The notes below the pieces were generated by a model. The model did no database searches. It saw only the letters and a program-made list of their open reading frames with translations, and was not told where the DNA came from. Below are positions 62,823-64,000 of a stretch of DNA of 64,000 bases, in pieces. The translations under genes were made by a program, and so were the position numbers. The stretch covers positions 1 through 64,000 of the forward strand of contig OENT01000143.1 in NCBI GenBank assembly GCA_900239685.1, written 5' to 3'. The stretch comes from Rotaria macrura (Eukaryota > Rotifera > Eurotatoria > Philodinida > Philodinidae). Each line of letters begins with the position of its first letter. Position 1 is the stretch's first letter.

Positions 62823-64000
62823 TTTAAATAGTAAACGAATCAATCGCATATACTCTAGAAATATATAAACCTAAACATATTCTCAGTCGTATAAAAACTT
62901 CTTTATCATTCTTATTGCAAGGTGTACATCAGTTGCTCAGAGTTACATTAGAATTGTAACAGATATGAAGTCAGCAGTGACACTCTACCTCTAATTTACT
63001 AGTAACCACAGTAGTTACGTGCCAAGTACTTCAAGTGGTATGCTGGAATGATTGGAGCTCTCGTTCATGTTGATCTGTTGAAGAAATTTCGGTCTAAATT
63101 TTAAATAACTTTCGAAATGAGTCTACATATAAATGAGTTATGAAAAGATTTTTAATCTAATTAAAGGGGCTGCCGATGTGTGGGATCATTATCGTAAAAT
63201 CTCTTAGCTTTCTTCATTAATCTTTAGTTTTAAATTGAAACTTTAAAACACGTCAAAATGCACGTCATAAACAGAATAGCTAATTGAGAAATGTTTAATT
63301 CATTTCGTCGCTCACAAAGTCCACCGTTGAATAGCAGGGGTTCACAAATTGGATACAGCCGTATCTTCGGATAGAAACAAGTACGTATAAAATCTGAAAC
63401 TTTCCGTAACGAACTATTATGATTTAGATCTACCTACCGCTGCTAAGTGATTAAAGGTGAACTTTGAAACTCATTTTTCTCAATGTTTCGACGAGAATAG
63501 GCTATCACTTCTACAAAACAATTAAATGTACATATTCGTAGCTCGATACAGACTTCAATTAAAGTTGATAATAGAAGTATTTCTTGGTGTACCAGCAAAT
63601 ACGTATAATGTCGAAGTTTTCAAGTTCTCTGTAAAATACAAGGATTTTTGGAAGGCTCTAGGAATTTCAATCGAAAACTTTTCACATCCAAATAATTCAA
63701 CCAGTCAAACTATTGAGTAAAATTTCAGAACTTCTTAAAGAATCTCTTGAAGTGACGATAGCTTTCGAAAAATAAATCTTCTGCATCTTGCTCATGTGAA
63801 GAGATCGAAATTTCTAACTGAATGCCAATCGTTTTGTGAGAGATTCTAAAAGCTAGACCTACATCTTCAATAGGAACTCGAATGGATTTTAAGTTGTGAA
63901 ACTTTGAATCATGCTATTCTTGTTAGTAATCGTATTGCCGTTACTTTCGTAAGGTTAAGTCCTAAATGGAAATCTTGCTATCGAGTAATTATGAACCCGT
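62823..64000. other. Region upstream of PNPO, nothing recognised
   Basis: Possible PNPO leader sequence with an acceptor-like TTTCTAG near 62855. The plus-strand 64-codon frame at 63526-63720 shows no known motif. The next gene probably lies beyond the window. Confidence 0.4.

Overview
The window is AT-rich metazoan nuclear DNA. Its genes have GT-AG introns, most of 45-70 bases with some of 1-2 kb, and their products are clear animal orthologues. A small invertebrate such as a bdelloid rotifer fits the composition, the short introns and the apparent trans-splicing signals, but this is inference. Intron-exon structures were built by hand from splice sites and reading phase, and all recognised genes assemble into uninterrupted reading frames.

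Layout from left to right. 1-3.2 kb: two incomplete blocks of a TRAFD1/XAF1-type zinc-finger gene. 3.6-5.4 kb: three inverted-repeat elements, one a near-perfect 435-base palindrome centred on a single N. 8.7-9.6 kb: RWDD1. 12.4-13.5 kb: ataxin-3. 15.3-17.6 kb: TPD52. 20.7-26.9 kb: ITFG1 (16 exons). 26.9-37.0 kb: about 10 kb without a recognisable gene. 37.0-38.8 kb: S-adenosylmethionine decarboxylase. 39.8-40.8 kb: a KCTD2/5/17-type BTB protein. 44.3-52.1 kb: hormone-sensitive lipase, with two alternative 3' terminal exon cassettes. 56.5-58.6 kb: a probable C1orf74/UPF0739 homologue. 58.7-59.2 kb: TAF11. 59.4-62.8 kb: pyridoxamine-5'-phosphate oxidase, whose last intron carries a complete but stop-riddled mariner element.

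Every recognised host gene lies on the minus strand. PNPO, TAF11 and the C1orf74-like gene are packed with gaps of 115 and 60 bases, and each downstream start codon sits at or just after a 3' splice acceptor. That is the expected look of an operon resolved by spliced-leader trans-splicing. LIPE, KCTD5-like and ITFG1 also have an acceptor within a few bases of the start codon.

The gene functions are unrelated housekeeping roles (translation-factor partner, deubiquitinase, trafficking, polyamine and vitamin B6 metabolism, lipolysis, transcription initiation), so the cluster is not a pathway. The points of most interest are the duplicated catalytic 3' exons of LIPE, the operon-like trio, and the palindrome whose arms each hold a hammerhead-ribozyme-like core.
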